Assembly: GCA_016213675.1 (NCBI GenBank)
Contig: JACQZW010000010.1
Location: forward strand, 1-40,790
Reading direction: 5' to 3'
Source: Acidobacteriota bacterium
GTDB taxonomy: Bacteria; Acidobacteriota; Thermoanaerobaculia; Thermoanaerobaculales; Thermoanaerobaculaceae
DNA: 40,790 nt
Shown: piece after piece, positions 17,317 to 24,985 of the stretch
Layout of the letters: each line of letters opens with the position of its first letter
Position numbering within the stretch: position 1 is the stretch's first letter
Position numbers and translations under genes: made by a program
The notes under the pieces: generated by a model
The model's input: only the letters and a program-made list of their open reading frames with translations
Told to the model about the DNA's origin: nothing
Databases searched by the model: none

Positions 17317-17793
17317 CTAGTTCGGACCTGGCCCCGGTGGCGGGACGAGGCATTGCACCGCGGCGGCGAGCCACTGTTGGCCCTGCTGCTGGTGGACGAC
17401 CAGGCACAGGCCCTTGACGGGAGGGGATGGCCGGCCGTCGGGTGCCGCGAGGCCTTCCAATGTGAACGCCTCCTCCTCGACCGCGACCGTCGGCGCGAGC
17501 GACCGGACCCGCAGCGTGGTGATCGAGATCCTCGCGCCCTTCATGGGGCCGCCCAGGAGCTCCCTCAGCCCGCCGGCGATCTCGCCGCGCCCATGGTGCG
17601 TGAAGCCGAGCGCGTACGTGTGCATGCCATCGGGAGTGTAGGTGGCGGCGGCCGCGTCGGCATCGCCGGCGTTGAACGCCGCGACGTAGCGCTGGACCGC
17701 CTCGCGGATCGGGGCCTCGGCCGGGTCCTGGCAGAGGACCGGCGCCGCCGTGACGACCATCGCGGTGAGCAGGAGAACGGGGGGTGTTCGCAT
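17317..17793 (-). CDS. Exported SnoaL/SgcJ-like (NTF2-fold, DUF4440) protein
   Basis: 158 residues from the ATG at 17793, which has AAAGGAG upstream. The frame is open for 13 more codons but without a ribosome site. The N-terminus is a signal peptide (VLLLTAMVVTAAPVLC, possibly a lipoprotein-like cysteine). The mature part starts PIREAVQRYVAAFNAGDADA, the hallmark of SgcJ/EcaC and DUF4440 proteins with the NTF2-like fold. It continues with YTPDGMHTYALGF and IAGGLRELLGG. The fold binds small hydrophobic ligands and is sometimes enzymatic; the function of exported members is unknown. Confidence 0.82.
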   Translation of the reverse strand: MRTPPVLLLTAMVVTAAPVLCQDPAEAPIREAVQRYVAAFNAGDADAAAATYTPDGMHTYALGFTHHGRGEIAGGLRELLGGPMKGARISITTLRVRSLAPTVAVEEEAFTLEGLAAPDGRPSPPVKGLCLVVHQQQGQQWLAAAVQCLVPPPGPGPN

Positions 17794-17898
17794 CGTCGCT
17801 CCTTTCGCGCACAATCCAGCAGGGTGCTTCAAGCGTACACCTTTCCTCGCTCCCGCCGGCGTCGATGCAGAACGGCTACTCCGGTCCCTCGCGCGGCG

Positions 17899-18354
17899 TC
17901 ATGACTCCTCGACCATGAGCACGGCCTCCAGGCGGTCGAGGTTCTGCTCGTTCGCCGGCTCGACGATGCTCCTGACGCGGGCCGCGACTGCGGCGTCCTC
18001 GAACGCCTGCGCCCAGTCGACCGACGTCGCGCCGTCGTGCGCGGTCAGCGTGACCGTGAGCACGAAGTGTGGCTGCGACAGGTGCTGGATGACCACCTTG
18101 GACGCAGGGTGCAGCTCGAGGAAGACGCTCTCGTTGGGGTAGTTCGTGCCGTCCGGCCCGTGCATCACGAACTTCCAGCGGCCGCCGGGCCTGAACTCGT
18201 AGACCTCGAACGTGTTCGTGAAGCCGGCCGGCCCCCACCAGCGCGCCAGGAGCTCCGGTCGGGCGAACGCCGAGAACACCCGCTCGGGGGGAACCGCCAT
18301 CACACGATGGCTGCGAAACGTGGCATCGTCTCCTGGACTCGAACGCTGCGACAT
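17899..18354 (-). CDS. SRPBCC (AHSA1-like) ligand-binding protein
   Basis: 151 residues from the ATG at 18354; a second ATG two codons upstream is closer to the GGAGG than usual. FRSHRVMAVPPERVFSAFARPELLARWWGP is the AHSA1/START-like opening, followed by FEVYEFRPGGRWKFVMHGPDG and FVLTVTLTAHDGATSVDW, and a C-terminal helix. The family forms a hydrophobic cavity and includes Hsp90 co-chaperone-like and polyketide cyclase-like proteins. Function in bacteria is mostly unknown. It is the last gene before the 460-bp gene-free stretch that probably marks the left edge of the cassette array. Confidence 0.85.
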   Translation of the reverse strand: MSQRSSPGDDATFRSHRVMAVPPERVFSAFARPELLARWWGPAGFTNTFEVYEFRPGGRWKFVMHGPDGTNYPNESVFLELHPASKVVIQHLSQPHFVLTVTLTAHDGATSVDWAQAFEDAAVAARVRSIVEPANEQNLDRLEAVLMVEES

Positions 18355-18360
18355 CACCAT

Positions 18361-18819
18361 GTCCCTCCCTCGCGACCCGCCCCGTCGCGAGCCCGTGACC
18401 CCGCACCCGGGCGTCCGGCGACGGCACCGTCGTGGCGGTGCGGCCGGCTCTGACTGCGGCACGAGCGCCGCGCGTGCCCCGGCGAAACGGAACGCGTCAC
18501 CCGGTGCAAACCGCCCTCGGCGTCGGGCCTGTTCCCGGCCACGTCTCACGATCGGCCACCCACGAGGCCTGCTGTTCCCGACCGTAGTCGGGGCCGACCA
18601 AGACGGGGCCGACACCGAAAAGCCCGAACGGAGGACCGGACCCGCCGGGCTGGCGGCGAGTTGGGTCGAGAGTAGTTCGTACGCGCAACAGCCTCGCGAC
18701 TGGCCTGCCAACATCATGGTTCCCGGTGAGCGGAAGGACCGCCCCCCGGCAACGTCGCGGCTCGGTCCCTGAGCAGGAGCCGCATCCCGCAGGCCAGGCG
18801 GCCCACGTGCTGCGGGAGC
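18361..18819. other. Gene-free stretch at the probable left edge of the cassette array
   Basis: No open frame here has a plausible start, ribosome site and protein-like composition on either strand. The right part, about 18748-18826, could be a degenerate attC. It starts CGGCAACG, contains complementary C/G-rich arms (CATCCCGCAG and CTGCGGGAG), and ends at the stop codon of the next gene. The rest may be the remnant of a gene-less cassette or the junction between the array and the chromosome. Confidence 0.4.
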
Positions 18820-19404
18820 TCACAGGGAGTCGGTGCGACAGCCGACCACACTGCAGGAGCTGCACCACCAGTAGTAGGCGCAGCCGCCATCCTCGAAGTC
18901 GACGAGGTCGTGGTCGCTGTGAAACTGGAGCAGGAAGGTCATCGGGCGTTGGCAGCGCAGGCAGCTCAGTCGGTGCGGGGAATCCTGGATGAAGAGCGGA
19001 GTGCCACCGAGTTGATGATGCGGGTGGCTCACGGCGCCGCGATCGAACCGGGGCGAGGCAGGATCGGCGACGGGTTCCAGCTTCTCGAAGGACACGTCCC
19101 GCGCCCGATGGTCCATCCTGTCTCGGTAAACAGGAATCCCAGGAGCGATCGGCGCCAGGTACTCGACCTCGCCCGGGCGCACCGCAAAGAAGAGGTCTTC
19201 GATCCCATAGTCGGAATCAAAGCGATGTGGAAGGTAGATTCGCGGGACGGACGCTGCGATGCGGATCGGGAGCCGGGACGGGTCAAGTGAGACAACGTTG
19301 TAGAAACGCTCCTGTCGGCCTGGAATAGCCGGCATCCTCACCGCATCGCCATCGCCGTACCAGTGGTCCCGGATCGGGGCCCGAGCGGCATGGTCGATGA
19401 TCAC
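18820..19404 (-). CDS. DUF1963/YwqG-like protein, N-terminally short
   Basis: 194 residues from a GTG at 19404. The closest ribosome site (GGAGGTG) is 13-16 bases upstream, so the start is uncertain. The C-terminal half carries GGTPLFIQDSPHRLSCLRCQ, then MTFLLQFHSDHDLVDFEDGG, then CAYYWWCSSC. This is the glycine-proline, Cx2C, SD and DGG pattern of DUF1963/YwqG-like proteins, including a likely zinc ribbon. Function unknown. It follows the 146-residue gene on the same strand, separated by only about 50 bp without a clear attC, so both may belong to one two-gene cassette. Confidence 0.65.
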   Translation of the reverse strand: MIIDHAARAPIRDHWYGDGDAVRMPAIPGRQERFYNVVSLDPSRLPIRIAASVPRIYLPHRFDSDYGIEDLFFAVRPGEVEYLAPIAPGIPVYRDRMDHRARDVSFEKLEPVADPASPRFDRGAVSHPHHQLGGTPLFIQDSPHRLSCLRCQRPMTFLLQFHSDHDLVDFEDGGCAYYWWCSSCSVVGCRTDSL

Positions 19405-19455
19405 GCGGAACAGGCCGGCACCTCCTTGGCTGCGCGGGCGGCGGCGCTGCGGAAT

Positions 19456-19896
19456 CTACGGAACATCGAGGCCCTCGATGGCGAGGACCAGGCCGCCTTC
19501 GTGCTCGTAGATGCCGAACCTGGCGACCAGATCGCTCCAGAACCCATTCAGTGGCAGTTGAAACCAGATTCCGCCGCGAGTGCCGGGATCGGTGTCGCGT
19601 CTCGCCGATGGCGCGTCGCGATCGACGCTATGGGTCGGCGGCCGGGCACCGGGTTCGAGTCGTGCGGTGCCGATTGGGGTCACGTGGTAGGTGGACCCAT
19701 CTCTCATCGGTTCGTAGGACCCGTAGTTGCGCACGAGGGTCTCGAGGTCCGCCGGTGGGAGCGGATCGCCTTCCTCCGGAGGCCAGTACAGCATCTCGAC
19801 TGCGTCACCGTAGTCCCCGCGAGCGAGCAGCTCGGTCCACTCGGCCACCGCGGCCAGGAGCTCGTCGTCAGAGGCACTGAGTGGAAGGGTTCTCAT
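19456..19896 (-). CDS. Hypothetical cassette protein (possibly DUF7668/immunity-like)
   Basis: 146 residues. The C-terminal block PLNGFWSDLVARFGIYEHEGGLVLAIEGLDV resembles short acidic proteins annotated as DUF7668, some of which sit in immunity-gene clusters; this match is from memory and tentative. The N-terminal half starts SASDDELLAAVAEWTELLARGDY, a helical DUF-like domain often preceding NTF2-like or ankyrin-type regions. No signal peptide or membrane segment is present. It lies directly upstream of the DUF1963-like gene, and the two may be co-transcribed in one cassette. Confidence 0.6.
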   Translation of the reverse strand: MRTLPLSASDDELLAAVAEWTELLARGDYGDAVEMLYWPPEEGDPLPPADLETLVRNYGSYEPMRDGSTYHVTPIGTARLEPGARPPTHSVDRDAPSARRDTDPGTRGGIWFQLPLNGFWSDLVARFGIYEHEGGLVLAIEGLDVP

Positions 19897-20052
19897 TCTT
19901 GCTCCGCGATCTGCGGCCCGGCGCCCGTCTCAGCCGCCACGCCGGTGACACCTTGCCCGCCATAGTCGCTCCAGCCGTCGCAGGAGTCCAAGGGGCTGAG
20001 AACCCGTGGCGACCAGCGAAGATCACTGCCCCCTCCGCGTGCCTGCGAAGGC

Positions 20053-20757
20053 TCATCCTTGACCCAGCGGCACGATCCGTGGCCGATAGCCGACGAGCTC
20101 CTGCACCTCGGAACAGAGCGCAAGGTCCTCCTGGAGCTTCAGGCAGAGGTAGATGAACGGCCGCACGGCCTCGGATTCCAGAAAGAGCCGGCGTGAACGG
20201 CACGCCGCACGAACCTCGCGGATTCTCCGCATCATCTCCCCGTAGCCGGCACGGGCACGCGCAATGTCGCCGGAGACCTCGGCCGCTCGCGCCTTGTACA
20301 TCACCGCAGCCGGGGATACGGCATCGGCGAAGGCCGAGGGGTCGCACATGGCCTCGAGCCACGGGAAGGCGAACGCGGTGAGGGCGTCCGCGGCGGCCGC
20401 GAGAGACCGGTCGCGGTCTGCCGCGCGGCTGCACTTGAAGGTGCCACTCGTTCGGCCGAACACACCCTTCGGGGTGAGCAGGTGGGCGTAGCCGAAGACG
20501 GGCTCGGCGTCGGGGAAGTCGTAGAGCTCGTCGATCTCCAGGATGTACTTCGGCCTATGCGCGACATGCACGAAAAAGAAGGCGGGAGTGACGTTGACGT
20601 AGACGACGTCCTGGCCGGAACCCAGGTTCCGACGCCAGCAGTAGGGCTCGACCTCGCTGAACCCCTCGCGCTGGAGAACCGGAGCCACGACGGCGTCCAG
20701 CCTGTGGTCGAACGCATCTCCCCGCCTGGTGAGCCGGGTGCTACGGAAGACGTGCAT
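20053..20757 (-). CDS. Hypothetical cassette protein, unknown family
   Basis: 234 residues. The N-terminal part (FDHRLDAVVAPVLQREGFSE, then WRRNLGSGQDVVYVNVTPAFF) has the shape of DUF4304-like proteins: a leading amphipathic helix, 'hydrophobic-GF', and a strand with V-N-V. I cannot confirm the family. The C-terminal half is helical. The gene start lies 19 bases from the core box of the attC site at 20776-20954, as expected for a cassette gene, and its codon usage is less GC-extreme than that of the flanking chromosome. Cytoplasmic; function unknown. Confidence 0.6.
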   Translation of the reverse strand: MHVFRSTRLTRRGDAFDHRLDAVVAPVLQREGFSEVEPYCWRRNLGSGQDVVYVNVTPAFFFVHVAHRPKYILEIDELYDFPDAEPVFGYAHLLTPKGVFGRTSGTFKCSRAADRDRSLAAAADALTAFAFPWLEAMCDPSAFADAVSPAAVMYKARAAEVSGDIARARAGYGEMMRRIREVRAACRSRRLFLESEAVRPFIYLCLKLQEDLALCSEVQELVGYRPRIVPLGQG

Positions 20758-20775
20758 GGCGTCTCCGGCGATGAC

Positions 20776-20954
20776 AGCGAACGAGCAGCCTCTCGGCGGA
20801 CTTCAGCGACGGCGCGAGCAGCACCACTGCGGGTTGGCACGTTCCGAGCACGAGTGAGCATCTTCCCATGGAACCGGCAGGGCTGGCCGACGACGATCGC
20901 TGCCGACCGCCGCTTGACGGCGTCTCTTGGGCGAAGGAGAGCGTTGGCCTAGGA
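20776..20954 (-). other. Integron attC site (type II)
   Basis: The left core box is AGCGAAC. The inner arm GACTTCAGCGACGGCGCGAG is nearly the same as in the attC sites at 21366 and 30132. The right end coincides with the TAG stop of the 140-residue cassette gene in GCCTAGG. The site is longer than usual (about 180 bp), and the right box is degenerate. Confidence 0.6.
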
Positions 20955-21371
20955 GGCGCCACGGCACATTTCGAGAGCCACACGGACGGCAGGATAGCGG
21001 TGATCGACGAGATCCTGGATATCGTGAACAAGAACCAGGCTGGTGAATGCGGGGGGAGCCGAGAACGCCGTCCGCCGCTCGTATTCGAAGACCTCCCCTG
21101 CAGCCGTCACGAAGGCGCCGTACTCGTTCTCCTCCTCGTCCTCCAGGAATCCGGCCAGGCGGAGCTGGTCGGGTTCGAACCCACGGCCGCGAAGAGCCGC
21201 GCGAAGCCCTTCCAGAGCCGGGTCGGACCGCAGGAGTCGGGTGAGCTCCTCGACGTCCTGCCGCAGAAAGCGCTCGTCATCGGGTGGCGTGGTCCGCACG
21301 GCATCCTCCCACTCAAGCCAGTCGTTGAAGTCCCGTGCCGCCGGCCGCTGCGCTGGAGGTGCGCCGCGCAA
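20949..21371 (-). CDS. Hypothetical acidic cassette protein
   Basis: Up to 140 residues if started at the TTG at 21371, which lies inside the neighbouring attC core box. A GTG at 21299 with GGGAGG five bases upstream gives a more conventional 116-residue product. The segment DDERFLRQDVEELTRLLRSD is helical, EDEEENEYGAFVTAAGEVFEYE contains strands, and the C-terminus ends VHDIQDLVDHRYPAVRVALE. No known family is recognised. The stop codon lies in the attC right box (20949-20951), which strongly suggests an integron gene cassette. Confidence 0.6.
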   Translation of the reverse strand: MRGAPPAQRPAARDFNDWLEWEDAVRTTPPDDERFLRQDVEELTRLLRSDPALEGLRAALRGRGFEPDQLRLAGFLEDEEENEYGAFVTAAGEVFEYERRTAFSAPPAFTSLVLVHDIQDLVDHRYPAVRVALEMCRGAS

Positions 21372-21482
21372 CGCTCGGTTTCGGCGACGGCGCAGGTGGC
21401 ACGTTTTCAGGTGGAGAAACGTGGACCAGAGAAAGACATTGCCGACCGAGCCGCCGCTGAACGCACCCGTACGTGAGAATCA
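21366..21482 (-). other. Integron attC site (type II)
   Basis: GCGCAACGCTCGG at the left, followed by TTTCGGCGACGGCGC, matches the left arm of the attC at 30132 almost base for base. The right side ends around CCGTACGTGAGAATCA, where the stop codon (TGA, 21480-21482) of the 156-residue cassette gene lies. The right core box is degenerate. Confidence 0.6.
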
Positions 21483-21950
21483 CAGCCACGATCTGAGCTC
21501 GCCCTCCGAGAGCCAGGTAGCCTGGCGGATTCGCGGTTCGCGCGCGAGAACCGAGCTGAGTGCCGCGCACGCATCTGCAACACCGGGGCGAGAGCCCATG
21601 AAGAGCTCCTTGACGAGCGCTCCCCAGCCCTTCCTGCTGACCGAGACGCACCACCCCGCATGGCCAACCGGAGGTCGACCCCTGCCGAGCTTGGATTCTG
21701 CCCCAGGAATCCACTGCACATGGACCCGGTACCCGGCAGAACCGAGTGTCAGCACGAACGCCCAGAGGTTCAGGCTGACATCGGCGTTCGGGCCTTCCAC
21801 AATGGCACCACGCTCGCGCAGCCCGGCGATGAGGAAGTCGGCGCAATCTCGGCCCGACGGCGGTGCAAGACCGAGCTCGTCGTCGGGAGGCGGGGCGGTG
21901 TCGAACTGATCGGTCACGAACACCACGATCGACCTCTCGTTCGTGCTCAT
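21480..21950 (-). CDS. Hypothetical cassette protein, unknown family
   Basis: 156 residues. It starts SIVVFVTDQFDTAPPPDDE, then GRDCADFLIAGLRERGAIVEGP, then LWAFVLTLGSAGYRVHVQWI, and ends with a helix and LSEGELRSWL. The alternating strand/helix pattern suggests a small alpha/beta domain, as seen in unannotated integron cassette proteins. The ATG at 21950 lies 23 bases inside the cassette boundary (left box of the attC at 21973), a short leader without a clear ribosome site. No signal peptide. Function unknown; it is bounded by attC sites on both sides. Confidence 0.65.
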   Translation of the reverse strand: MSTNERSIVVFVTDQFDTAPPPDDELGLAPPSGRDCADFLIAGLRERGAIVEGPNADVSLNLWAFVLTLGSAGYRVHVQWIPGAESKLGRGRPPVGHAGWCVSVSRKGWGALVKELFMGSRPGVADACAALSSVLAREPRIRQATWLSEGELRSWL

Positions 21951-21972
21951 CCCGACCTCCGGCTTCTGGGTG

Positions 21973-22116
21973 GTCTGGCGCCGGAGTCAGCCTGCATGGC
22001 GGATGAGGTGCAGGGCCGGTGCATGCCGCGATCTTCCCCGATGACGGCTTCGACGCGCAAGCAGGCCCGGAGGAGCCGTGTCGACTTCGACGCCCCACCG
22101 AGGGGCCCGGCTAGCT
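21973..22116 (-). other. Integron attC site (type I)
   Basis: The left box is GTCTGGC and the left arm ends GGCGGATGAGGTGCAGGGCC, which aligns position by position with the attC sites at 25743, 28777 and 29430. The right box GCTAGCT contains the TAG stop codon of the neighbouring cassette gene (22111-22113). The site is long (about 144 bp) with a variable central part. Confidence 0.7.
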
Positions 22117-22386
22117 CGTGATCTCGCGACTGGCCCGAGCGATGATCTCGGCGACATCGTCTTCAGTGACATCACGCAGATGCGGTTCTTCCTCGAGCGG
22201 AGCGAAGGAACCGCTTCGGGGCCTGATGACGATGAGGTAATCAGGCAAAGTCGGCTCCGACTCAGTTGGTGGGTGCGAGGCAAGCAGCACGTGTGCATCG
22301 AGGTCATAGCGCCCGGGCTCGAGCTCCACGAACGCTCCGGCGCCTGACTCCCTGAGCAGGTCGGCAGACTCGCCGGGTCGATCCAT
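22111..22386 (-). CDS. Small hypothetical cassette protein
   Basis: 91 residues from the ATG at 22386; a GTG three codons upstream is adjacent to the previous gene's stop codon. The middle reads GAFVELEPGRYDLDAHVLLA and TLPDYLIVIRPRSGSFAPLE, suggesting strands, and the end DVTEDDVAEIIARASREI is a helix. No family recognised. The stop lies in the attC core box. It follows the 89-residue gene with only nine bases between stop and start, indicating co-transcription and probable translational coupling. Confidence 0.6.
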   Translation of the reverse strand: MDRPGESADLLRESGAGAFVELEPGRYDLDAHVLLASHPPTESEPTLPDYLIVIRPRSGSFAPLEEEPHLRDVTEDDVAEIIARASREITS

Positions 22387-22395
22387 GCCAGACAC

Positions 22396-22665
22396 CTAGA
22401 CAGAGCCCGACTTCACTTCGAGACCGAGGCGACTCACCGAATGGTGAATCGCGCGGGCTTCCTCGACGGTCGGTGCCCGATCGGCAAGGCGGACCGTGAA
22501 GCAACCGTCACCGGGGAGCGCGAGCATGACGGCTTGTCCGTCGCGAACGGCCGGGTTGAGGTGAAACGGAAACCGAAGAGCGGCCGGATCGACCGCCGCG
22601 CAGGCGGCAGGGTCGAAGAGGCAAAGCGCAGCAGCATCGGACCAGAGGGAAAGCACGACCTCCAT
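22396..22665 (-). CDS. Small hypothetical cassette protein
   Basis: 89 residues. A strong ribosome site (GGAGGTGATTC) precedes the ATG at 22665. The sequence LSLWSDAAALCLFDPAACAA is followed by FPFHLNPAVRDGQAVMLALP, then TVEEARAIHHSVSRLGLEV. No family recognised and no signal peptide. It lies 26 bp downstream of the zinc-ribbon membrane gene, without an attC between, and just upstream of another small gene. The three genes at 22111-23255 therefore look like one operon inside a single cassette or a chromosomal island between cassettes. Confidence 0.6.
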   Translation of the reverse strand: MEVVLSLWSDAAALCLFDPAACAAVDPAALRFPFHLNPAVRDGQAVMLALPGDGCFTVRLADRAPTVEEARAIHHSVSRLGLEVKSGSV

Positions 22666-22691
22666 GAATCACCTCCTGCCGTGCACGGGCC

Positions 22692-23255
22692 TCAAGCCTG
22701 CGCGTGCTCCCGGACACGGGCGCTGGCGGCTTGGGCGACCTCCAGGGTGCGGTAGGAGGGCTGCGGGAAGCGCTTGCGAAGGCGCGCGGCAGCCGAGGGT
22801 GCACGGTTCGGGTCGAACGCCTGTCGGAGCAGGAGGAACACGCCCAGCGCCATGATGCCGGGCAGGAAGAACACGAGGCCGGGTGCGGACGGGAGCACGA
22901 CGGACAGGAGGTAGCCGAGTCCGAAGTGGCAGATGGCGACCGCCGCGATGCCGATCGACCACGGGAACAGTCGGGCCCGCGCCTCCTTCACCATCTGCGG
23001 TTGGTAGAAGTCGCAGTGAGGGCACGGGACGGGGTCGACGCCCGAGGCCAGCTTCCACTCCAGCCGGGCCTGCGCCAGATCGGCGGCCTGGCTCGCGGCC
23101 TTCTCCTGGTTCTCCAAGAAGCTGGCGGTCGAGCGTCCCTTGCCCGTGCGCGCCAGGCGGAGGAAGAACGGCCGGTGGCACTTCTCGCACTGAAGCTCGC
23201 GGATCCCCTCCGCTGTTATCGCCGCATCGTGGACCATGCCGGTTGGGATGATCAC
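22692..23255 (-). CDS. Zinc-ribbon protein with two membrane helices
   Basis: 187 residues. The N-terminal region has two CxxC pairs: LQCEKCHRPFFLRL and PVPCPHCDFYQPQM, separated by a helical stretch. Together they could form one or two zinc sites. Two hydrophobic helices follow (WSIGIAAVAICHFGLGYLLS and GLVFFLPGIMALGVFLLL), then a basic C-terminal tail with many arginines. The pattern is common among uncharacterised bacterial proteins. It heads a group of three closely spaced genes. No family name can be given. Confidence 0.65.
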   Translation of the reverse strand: MIIPTGMVHDAAITAEGIRELQCEKCHRPFFLRLARTGKGRSTASFLENQEKAASQAADLAQARLEWKLASGVDPVPCPHCDFYQPQMVKEARARLFPWSIGIAAVAICHFGLGYLLSVVLPSAPGLVFFLPGIMALGVFLLLRQAFDPNRAPSAAARLRKRFPQPSYRTLEVAQAASARVREHAQA

Positions 23256-23408
23256 AGGGCCTCCTCGTTGAGAGAGGTTAGCACCCGATGATCGCTTCCT
23301 GATACCGGACGAGCAGGCCGGCGGTCGCGCGGGAGTTCCTGGCGTTCGTGCGAGCGATCTCTCGCGAGGTGCGGATGGGGCGATGCGTCGAACCGGCGAG
23401 GTCAGTCT

Positions 23409-23846
23409 TCAGCTCACCGCCTTCTTCACGAGCGCGCCGATCCGCTCCGCTTCGGCGGCAGTCAACTCCTTCAACGCGAAGGCGGTCGGCCACAGGCGGC
23501 CTTCGTCGAGGGTCGCCTCCTCGGTGAAGCCGACCGTCATGTACCGCTCGGTCTTCGAGAAGATCACGCCGCGGAAGAAGCAGACGACCTTGCCGTCCCT
23601 GGCATACGCGGGCATCCCGTACCAGACCTTCGGCGCCAGGGCCGGCGCGCTGGCTCTGATCAGCGCGTGGAGCCGCTCGCCCATGTCCCGATACGGCGCC
23701 GGCATCGCGGCGATGCTCGCGAGCACGGCGGCTTCCCCGCTCGCCTGGTCGGCACGCGGGCCGGGGCGCGCGGTCGCCTTCTTCGCGGCCTTCCCGGCGG
23801 TAATGTCGGCGGACTCCTGCGTTCCCTTCGTTCCCGGTCGGCTCAT
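23409..23846 (-). CDS. DUF1801 (YdhG-like) protein
   Basis: 145 residues from the ATG at 23846, chosen because GGAGG lies upstream. The core [44 protein letters not shown] is the DUF1801/YdhG-SufE-like iron-chaperone fold pattern, with the conserved W-Y-G-M-P block. It is followed by [25 protein letters not shown] and a C-terminal helix. The short lysine-rich N-terminal extension is common. Function is uncertain; some members are annotated as frataxin-like iron chaperones. Within the cassette array this is typical cargo. Confidence 0.82.
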   Translation of the reverse strand: MSRPGTKGTQESADITAGKAAKKATARPGPRADQASGEAAVLASIAAMPAPYRDMGERLHALIRASAPALAPKVWYGMPAYARDGKVVCFFRGVIFSKTERYMTVGFTEEATLDEGRLWPTAFALKELTAAEAERIGALVKKAVS

Positions 23847-23923
23847 GGGACCTCCTCGGACGGGCATGGGTCGGAACTCTCGCCGCAGTTCGAATGCGGA
23901 TCCGCGTCCTTCCAAAAGGCGCC

Positions 23924-24018
23924 GCCTGATGCTCGATTCCAGCGACCGCGATGCCGAATGCCTGCGCGCCGACGGTGCGCGCCGGCCCGTCGCTGCAGCT
24001 ACAGCGAACTCTCAGGGC
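23924..24018 (-). other. Putative integron attC site
   Basis: GCCTGATGC at the left end is a good variant of the RYYYAAC core box. AGCGAC and GTCGCT form complementary inner arms around a central GCGCGCC-rich loop. The right end is a weak CTCAGGG. It lies between the NAD(P)-binding gene and DUF1801, where a cassette boundary is expected. Confidence 0.45.
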
Positions 24019-24100
24019 TGCAGGAGCGCTGGCCACGACGGTCGTCGACACGCCACCCGCGCAGGTTGCGTTGCCCGTTCCTCGAGAGCCCGGAAAGGAC

Positions 24101-24826
24101 TCAACAGCGCTGGCTTGACACGCCAAGGGCGGCGGCGCCCCCGTCCGCAGCGTGGGCGACGGCCGAGGGCGTGCGGCATCCGACGATCGCTGGGGCTTCG
24201 CAGATCAACTCGTCATTCACGAGGGCCTCGACCATGAACAGGGCGAAGTCCACGCGCCGCGTCAGGTTGCTCTCGAGAATCGGATCGCCCACGTGTCGGC
24301 TCCACACCGGGAGGCCCTGGCTCGGACCCTCTTCGAGGTCGCTGCCGCGCACGACCGTCCACCGCGTGTCGCTGGCGAACACCCGCCGGCACGCCTCGAT
24401 CTGATCGTCGATGTCCAGGAGTCGCGTGAGACGCCCGATCCATCTGGCGGCGCGCTCTATCCGCTTGAGCCTCCTCGAATACGAATCGAGGCCGTCCCGC
24501 GAGATGTGCCAGCCGCAGGAGAAGACCAGGCGCGCGCCAGGGCGTGCGTGGTCGAGCACCGCCTGCGCCGTTCCTGTCGAGTACTGCTGCACCCCCCAGG
24601 GAACCAGCACCGCGAGCACCCCGTCGCACCCCGCGACCGCCTTCTTGATCACCTCGCGGTCGTTCGTCGCTCCGGGAACGACCGTGATGCGTCCCTCGAA
24701 CGGATCGAGCTTCCCGACGCTGCGCTCCCGGCACACGCCGACGACCTCGTAGCCCCGGTCGAGGGCGTGCTGAACCATGTACCTGCCGAGCTTCCCTGAC
24801 GCCCCGACGATGCAGACTTTCATCAC
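24101..24826 (-). CDS. NAD(P)-binding Rossmann-fold protein (NmrA/atypical SDR-like)
   Basis: 241 residues. The N-terminal MKVCIVGASGKLGRYMVQHALDRGYEV is a canonical GxxGxxG dinucleotide-binding motif. VPGATNDREVIKKAVAGCDGVLAVL follows, as in NmrA-like or NAD(P)H-binding atypical short-chain dehydrogenases. The C-terminal half contains WTVVRGSDLEEG and VDFALFMVEALVND, typical of this group. It could be a redox sensor or an epimerase/reductase; there is no YxxxK active-site motif. The last dozen residues look as though they run into attC-derived sequence, so the terminus may have been changed by cassette formation. Confidence 0.82.
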   Translation of the reverse strand: MMKVCIVGASGKLGRYMVQHALDRGYEVVGVCRERSVGKLDPFEGRITVVPGATNDREVIKKAVAGCDGVLAVLVPWGVQQYSTGTAQAVLDHARPGARLVFSCGWHISRDGLDSYSRRLKRIERAARWIGRLTRLLDIDDQIEACRRVFASDTRWTVVRGSDLEEGPSQGLPVWSRHVGDPILESNLTRRVDFALFMVEALVNDELICEAPAIVGCRTPSAVAHAADGGAAALGVSSQRC

Positions 24827-24985
24827 GTGCGCTCCTCAGCTCGAACATCGTGCCGGATGATGATCCCGTTTCGCGTCCATGGAAACGGCAGGCATCCACG
24901 AATCATGCCCGCAGGGCCGCGCTGTCGAACACCACGCTGCCGGCGTACTCGACGACCCTCGCAGACAACCAGCATGGGCGGCACA

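Noticed and set aside
24827..24985. attC between the metallophosphoesterase and the NAD(P)-binding gene
   Set aside because: A cassette boundary is expected here, but I found no pair of complementary core boxes and arms good enough to list.
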